This document shows, piece by piece, positions 59,531-64,000 of a stretch of 64,000 nt of DNA (its first letter is position 1; the number at the start of each line of letters is the position of its first letter). The position numbers and the translations under genes were made by a program. Where the stretch lies: positions 1-64,000 of the forward strand of contig JACRQG010000027.1 in assembly GCA_016222805.1 (NCBI GenBank), in the 5' to 3' direction. The stretch comes from Verrucomicrobiota bacterium. Its GTDB lineage: Bacteria; Verrucomicrobiota; Verrucomicrobiia; Opitutales; Opitutaceae. The notes below the pieces were generated by a model. That model was not told the DNA's origin. It saw only the letters and a list, made by a program, of their open reading frames with translations, and ran no database searches.

Positions 59531-62500
59531 GTGAACCTGCCGCCTTTCCGTCGCCTCCTGCCCCGCTTGTTCGCCCTGGCCCTGCTGCCCTGCTTCCCGG
59601 GCCGGGCCGCGGCGGACGAATTCGACACCCTGCGCCAGAAGTGGGCGGACATGCTCACCGGAGGGGATCGACTGGTGCTCGCCGATCCGCGGGTGGCCAG
59701 CGCGATCACCAGCATCACCAACACGGCCAATTCTCACTGGTCCTCCCTCGACAAGTCCGCCGGCCGGACGCGGCTGTGGAGCGACGCCGCCAGCACCACG
59801 GATTCCTCCCACGTCAGCACCAATTTCTCGCGGCTGCGGGCGATGGCGCTCGCCTATGCCACGGCCGGCTCCACCCTCCAGGGCAACGCCGCCCTGCGCG
59901 CCGATATCCTCGGTGGTCTCGATTGGATGTACGCCAACCGCTACAATGAGACCAAGGCGATCTACGACAACTGGTGGGACTGGGAGATCGGCTCGCCCAA
60001 GCTGCTCGTCGATGCCGCGGTGTTGATGTCCGCGGATCTCAGCCCGGCGCAGCTGGCCGCCTACATGCGGGCCGTGGAGAAATTCGTCCCGTCGGCCACG
60101 ACACCGGCCGCCGGCGGCTCCTCCGGCACCTTCACCGGCGCGAACCGCATGGACAAGATCTACGTCGTCGCGATCCGGGGGCTGCTGGTCAAGGACGCCG
60201 CCAAGCTGCGGGCGGCGCGCGACGCCTTCAGCAATCTCTTCCTCTATGTGTCCAGCGGCGATGGCTTCTACGTCGACGGCAGCTTCATCCAGCACAACCG
60301 CCATCCCTATACCGGCAGCTACGGCGCGGCGCTGATGTCGGCGATCGCTCCCGTGCTCGCCCTGCTCAATGGCCCGAACGCCGACAGCGCCGAGGGCTCC
60401 ACCTGGCGTGTTACCGACCCCAACCTCGCCAATATCTTCCGCTGGATCTTCGAATCCTACGAACCGGTCATCTATCGCGGCGGCATGATGGCGATGCTGC
60501 AGGGTCGTGCCATCTCGCGCAGCGGCACAAGCGAGCACGGGTTGGGCCACGGCCTGATGCTGAACTTCCTCCGCCTTTCCGAGCTCGCGCCCGAGGCGGA
60601 CCGCGCCCGGATCCGCGCCCTGCTGCGCGGCTGGGCGGAGTCGGATACCTCGCGCAGCTTCGTTTCCTCCGCCCCGCTGCCGCTGATTGCCGAGGTGCAA
60701 CAGCTCCTCACCGACCCCGCCGTCACTCCCCGGGGGGAGCTGCGGGGCAACTTCGTGTTTGGCAGCATGGATCGCATCGTGCACCTCGGCCCGGGCTTCG
60801 GCGTCGGGCTCAGCCTTTCCTCGTCCCGCATCTACACCTACGAGAGCATCAACGCCGAGAACCTCCGTGGCTGGCACACCGGCGATGGCCTGCTCTACCT
60901 CTACAACGGGGATCTGCCGCATTACAGCGATTCCTATTGGCCCACCGTCAACCCCCGCCGCCTGCCGGGCACCACGGTGGATGCCACGCAGACGCGGGCG
61001 AACGGCTCCGGCCAGAGCACCAACCCGGCCTTCAACTGGGTGGGCGGCGTTTCCCTGGGCCGCCATGGCGCGGCCGGCATGCAACTCGACGGGTGGAACA
61101 ACACCCTGACGGCGAAGAAGTCCTGGTTCTTGTTCGAGCACGAGATTGCGTGCCTGGGCAGCGGCATCACCAGCACCGACAACCGCCCGATCGAGACGAC
61201 GGTGGAGAATCGCCTCCTCAACACCGCCGGCACGGGCGCCTTCACGGTCGACGGCGTGGCGCAGCCGGCGACCCTCGGGTGGTCCGCGGTGCTGGCGGAG
61301 CCGCGGTGGGCACACCTGGCGGGGCGGACCGCCGGCGCCGACATCGGCTACTATTTCCCGGCCCCCGGCACGCTCAACGCCCTGCGCGAGGCGCGCACCG
61401 GCGCGTGGTCGGAGATCAACAGCGGCGGCTCCACGTCACCGATCACGCGCAACTATCTCACGCTTTGGTTCTCCCACGGTGCCAATCCGTCGAACGCCAC
61501 CTACGCCTACTTTCTCCTGCCCAATCGATCGGCCGCCGAGACCGCCGATTTCGCCGCCAGCCTGACCCTCACCGTGCTCGAGAATTCGACATCAATCCAG
61601 GCGGTGCGCCATGCGACGCTGGGGATCACCGCCGCGAATTTCTGGAACGACGGGCGCGCCTCGGTGGGTGGCATCACGGTCGATCGCAAGGCCAGCGTCG
61701 TGGTGCAGAACGACGGAGCCGGGAGGTTGGACGTGGCCGTGGCGGATCCGACCCAGGCCAATACCGGGAGCATCACCGTGGAGCTCGACCTCGGGGCGAC
61801 GTCCCTGATCGAGGCTGATGCGGGTGTCACGGTTGCCCAGCTCACACCCACGCTGCGGCTCGTGGTCAGCGTCGCCGGCGCGCGCGGAAAGTCTCTCCGG
61901 GCGCGCTTCGCCACCGGACAGACCAAGCCGGTCGCCGCTCTCACCAATCTCTCGACGCGCGCGTACCTGGCGTCGCGTGACGACACGATCATCGCCGGCT
62001 TTGTCGTCGGTGGGGCCGGCACGAAGCGGCTGCTGGTTCGGGCCGTCGGGCCGACGCTGACGGCGTTCGGCCTCACCGGGGTTTTGGCGAATCCTCGGGT
62101 TGCGATTGTCGACGGCAAGGGGGCAGTGGTGGCCGAGAACGACGATTGGTCCAGCGGGACTGGCGCCGTCGAGTTGGCGGGGATCTTTCCGATTGCCGGC
62201 GCGTTTGCCCTTGCTCCCGGCAGCCGCGATGCCGCCCTCGTGGTTTCGCTGCCGCCCGGTCCCTACTCCGCCGTCGTGCGCACGGGCGACGCGAACGACC
62301 GGGGCGTCGCGCTGGTGGAGTTGTACGACCTCGCCCCTGGTTCTTCCTCCCGGCTGGTGAATCTCTCAACGCGCGCGTTTTCCGGTCCGGGAGAGCAGAG
62401 CGCCATCGTCGGCTTCGGGCTCGGCGGCACGTCGCCGCAGCCGATCCTGGTGCGTGCGTCCGGGCCCGCCTTGTCCGCCTTTGGTGTCACGGGGGCCTTG

Positions 62501-62749
62501 GCCGATCCCCAATTGCGGGTCGCCAATGCGGCCGGCGTCGTGCTCGCGCAGAACGACAACTGGGGAAGCTCGGTGTTCGCCCCCGAGATCGCCGCGGCGG
62601 CGGTCGGAGTGGCGGCGTTTCCATTTGCGCCGGCCAGCCGCGATGCGGCGACCTTGCCGCACCTGGCTCCTGGCACCTACACCGCGGTGGCTGCCGGCAA
62701 CGGTGCCACGGCCGGCCAGACCCTGATCGAGGTCTATCTCGCACCGTAG
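59531..62749 (+). CDS. PL8-type polysaccharide lyase with tandem C-terminal module
   Basis: A 1072-aa protein starting with GTG 59531, divergent from the TonB receptor. After a signal (RLFALALLPCFPGRAAA), an alpha/alpha toroid carries PL8 landmarks: DNWWDWEIGSPK, DGSFIQHNRHPYTGSYG (His, Tyr), then beta domains with LRGWHTGDGLLYLYN. Such lyases cleave hyaluronan, chondroitin or xanthan. The C-terminus ends in two modules (TNLSTRAYL.. and VNLSTRAFS.. each with VRAVGPTL/VRASGPAL), like those of the sialidase-like protein at 28,247. Confidence 0.88.
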   Translation: MNLPPFRRLLPRLFALALLPCFPGRAAADEFDTLRQKWADMLTGGDRLVLADPRVASAITSITNTANSHWSSLDKSAGRTRLWSDAASTTDSSHVSTNFSRLRAMALAYATAGSTLQGNAALRADILGGLDWMYANRYNETKAIYDNWWDWEIGSPKLLVDAAVLMSADLSPAQLAAYMRAVEKFVPSATTPAAGGSSGTFTGANRMDKIYVVAIRGLLVKDAAKLRAARDAFSNLFLYVSSGDGFYVDGSFIQHNRHPYTGSYGAALMSAIAPVLALLNGPNADSAEGSTWRVTDPNLANIFRWIFESYEPVIYRGGMMAMLQGRAISRSGTSEHGLGHGLMLNFLRLSELAPEADRARIRALLRGWAESDTSRSFVSSAPLPLIAEVQQLLTDPAVTPRGELRGNFVFGSMDRIVHLGPGFGVGLSLSSSRIYTYESINAENLRGWHTGDGLLYLYNGDLPHYSDSYWPTVNPRRLPGTTVDATQTRANGSGQSTNPAFNWVGGVSLGRHGAAGMQLDGWNNTLTAKKSWFLFEHEIACLGSGITSTDNRPIETTVENRLLNTAGTGAFTVDGVAQPATLGWSAVLAEPRWAHLAGRTAGADIGYYFPAPGTLNALREARTGAWSEINSGGSTSPITRNYLTLWFSHGANPSNATYAYFLLPNRSAAETADFAASLTLTVLENSTSIQAVRHATLGITAANFWNDGRASVGGITVDRKASVVVQNDGAGRLDVAVADPTQANTGSITVELDLGATSLIEADAGVTVAQLTPTLRLVVSVAGARGKSLRARFATGQTKPVAALTNLSTRAYLASRDDTIIAGFVVGGAGTKRLLVRAVGPTLTAFGLTGVLANPRVAIVDGKGAVVAENDDWSSGTGAVELAGIFPIAGAFALAPGSRDAALVVSLPPGPYSAVVRTGDANDRGVALVELYDLAPGSSSRLVNLSTRAFSGPGEQSAIVGFGLGGTSPQPILVRASGPALSAFGVTGALADPQLRVANAAGVVLAQNDNWGSSVFAPEIAAAAVGVAAFPFAPASRDAATLPHLAPGTYTAVAAGNGATAGQTLIEVYLAP

Positions 62750-62849
62750 GAAGCGGGACGTCCGGCCGACGGCGCTGGCCGGGAGGCGGCGCCGACGGTT
62801 TCCCTTCCTTGCACGGGAATCAGGACAACCGATCGCCCGCGGACGAGGA

Positions 62850-63587
62850 CTACGTGAACTGCCCGACGCACCGGGGAGGCGGGGGCACTTCCGGAACCTC
62901 CCCCAGGAACTGCTTGGCGCAGGACGGACAAATCCCGTGCGACAGTCTCATTGTCGTGACGGGGGCGAGGGCGCTCTCCAGCTGCCTCCAGTGGCCGTCG
63001 TCGTCGCGGACGTTATGGCACCAGGCACAGATGGGCAGAAGGCGACGGAGGGTTTGCATCTCGGTTTCCGCTCCAGCGGGAAGGTGCGGCTGTCTTTCCA
63101 CCGTTTCAGTGACGTCGGCACAGGTGCCGACATAGCCGGCAAACCTTCCCAGGTGATTGCGAAAGGGTGCGCCGCGGTCGTGGATCCAGCGGAAGGTACC
63201 GTCGAACCTGCGCAGGCGGTACTCCATGTCGAAGGTCTCCTGTTTGGCGAAGGCCTCGAAGTAGGTCCGAAGGCAGCGCGCCCGATCCTCGGGATGAACT
63301 CCTTCGGTCCAGCCATGGCCGACCTCCTGTTCGAGCGTTCTCCCGGTGAACGAGAGCCAGCGATCGTTGAAGTAGTCGCATCCCATGGTCAGGTTCGCGC
63401 GCCAGACCATGATCGGGACCGGTTCGTCCCACTCCCGGTCGACACCGGTGCTCAGGAACTCAGTCGGTCCGGAGCGCCTCGCGGTGGCGAAAGGAGGGGC
63501 GCCTCGTCTTTTGCTCGAGGCCACAGCCGCCTGTCCGCTTCGCGCCGCCGGGTCAGGTGCGGCGTTCAGGTCGGGCCCCGGTATCAT
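62850..63587 (-). CDS. PAS-domain protein with C-terminal cysteine motif
   Basis: A 245-aa protein from ATG 63587. The first 45 residues are variable; a PAS_3/PAC domain spans about 60-160 (PIMVWRANLTMGCDYFNDRWLSFTGRT, FRWIHDRGAPF, GYVGTCADVTE). The C-terminus has LPICAWCHNVRDDDG and ICPSCAKQF, a two-CxxC motif often attached to bacterial sensor proteins. No kinase or GGDEF domain is present, so it probably acts as a partner protein. Start codon choice is uncertain. Confidence 0.75.
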   Translation of the reverse strand: MIPGPDLNAAPDPAARSGQAAVASSKRRGAPPFATARRSGPTEFLSTGVDREWDEPVPIMVWRANLTMGCDYFNDRWLSFTGRTLEQEVGHGWTEGVHPEDRARCLRTYFEAFAKQETFDMEYRLRRFDGTFRWIHDRGAPFRNHLGRFAGYVGTCADVTETVERQPHLPAGAETEMQTLRRLLPICAWCHNVRDDDGHWRQLESALAPVTTMRLSHGICPSCAKQFLGEVPEVPPPPRCVGQFT

Positions 63588-63884
63588 CTTGCGGTGATGA
63601 AGGAAACGACTGCCGGGAGAGCTGCGAGGTCGTTTCTCCTCAGCCGGCTTCGATTTTCCTGAGCGACCCTGGGAGTTTCTACCCAGACGGCCGGTGGGAT
63701 TCCTGAAATCAAAGGCAGGAGTAACCTGCGGTCGGCTTTGGCGCGACGATGTGGGTGCTCCCGTGCTTCCCAGCACGCGGCCGGCACCTCAGGGGCCCAA
63801 GGGCAGCGTTCTGTGCCACCTCGGCTTCACGCACCGTCACGGCGGCCCACTTGACGTAATAACATCCGTGGGCACGCTGGTTTC
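63588..63884. other. Gene-free gap before the antitoxin gene
   Basis: About 300 bases without a supported gene. TTGACG at 63851-63856 resembles a -35 box but no matching -10 was found. Confidence 0.4.
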
Positions 63885-64000
63885 ATGGTCCTCGATCTCA
63901 AGCTCAGGAAGATTGGCAATTCTGTCGGTCTGGTCTTGCCCAAGGAGGCCTTGGCCCATCTCAAAGTCGGCGAGGGCGATACCCTCACCCTGACCGCGGC
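63885..64000 (+). CDS. MazE/AbrB-type antitoxin (3' partial)
   Basis: The first 38 codons are visible: MVLDLKLRKIGNSVGLVLPK then VGEGDTLTL, the swapped-hairpin AbrB/MazE DNA-binding domain. The gene runs off the right edge; a Fic/Doc, PIN or MazF toxin would be expected next. Confidence 0.85.
   Translation, partial: MVLDLKLRKIGNSVGLVLPKEALAHLKVGEGDTLTLTA

Noticed and set aside
1-64000. CRISPR arrays or rRNA genes
   Set aside because: No regularly spaced direct repeats and no rRNA sequence were seen.

Overview
The window looks like a chromosomal segment of a GC-rich Verrucomicrobium, most likely Opitutales/Opitutaceae. This is judged from family content only: a TonB receptor with the plug-region style of that group, paired Gfo/Idh/MocA and HEAT proteins, secreted glycan-degrading enzymes, and a repeated C-terminal module on large exported proteins. 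The taxon is an inference and was not tested by any search.

Positions 1-22,200 are accessory DNA. They hold an RHS tail with a metalloprotease-like tip, a decayed tyrosine recombinase, a chemoreceptor, a stand-alone TIR-like NADase candidate, an XRE regulator, three small exported or membrane proteins and an IS1380-type element. Next comes a five-gene minus-strand operon (14,091 to 9,737) encoding a QueC-like protein, a TGT-like protein, a CD-NTase, an HhH glycosylase-like protein and a two-domain SLOG plus TIR/deoxyribosyltransferase-like effector candidate. This is the architecture of a type IV CBASS anti-phage system, and it is the main discovery of the window. The CD-NTase start is fixed by a strong ribosome binding site and gives a Met-Gly5 N-terminus. 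That fits the reported idea that the QueC- and TGT-like proteins attach a deazaguanine to the CD-NTase N-terminus.

About 15 to 22.17 kb is an integrated element read mostly on the minus strand: tyrosine integrase, a 156-aa protein, a Cas4/RecB-like nuclease with a possible Fe-S cluster, three tiny overlapping membrane proteins, a sliding-clamp homologue with a coiled-coil tail, a DUF932-like protein, and a hairpin terminator between transcription units. It ends at a 28-nt tRNA 3'-end fragment (22,146-22,173), the probable attachment site. I could not find the partner site, so the left boundary is unknown and CBASS may or may not be cargo.

From 22.3 kb the sequence is mostly ordinary chromosome: a RelBE-type toxin-antitoxin pair, a metallophosphoesterase, queD, several sugar isomerase, sialidase and oxidoreductase genes, a SUV3-type RNA helicase, rlmN, a sulfatase, psd, tRNA-Leu(UAG), a universal stress protein, and a glycan group of CE15 esterase, GH28, GH27, a TonB receptor and a PL8 lyase. 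The window ends inside a MazE/AbrB-type antitoxin gene. The secreted enzymes and the TonB receptor suggest use of acidic plant or animal polysaccharides. Many very long reading frames on the opposite strand are GC-driven shadows and were left out.
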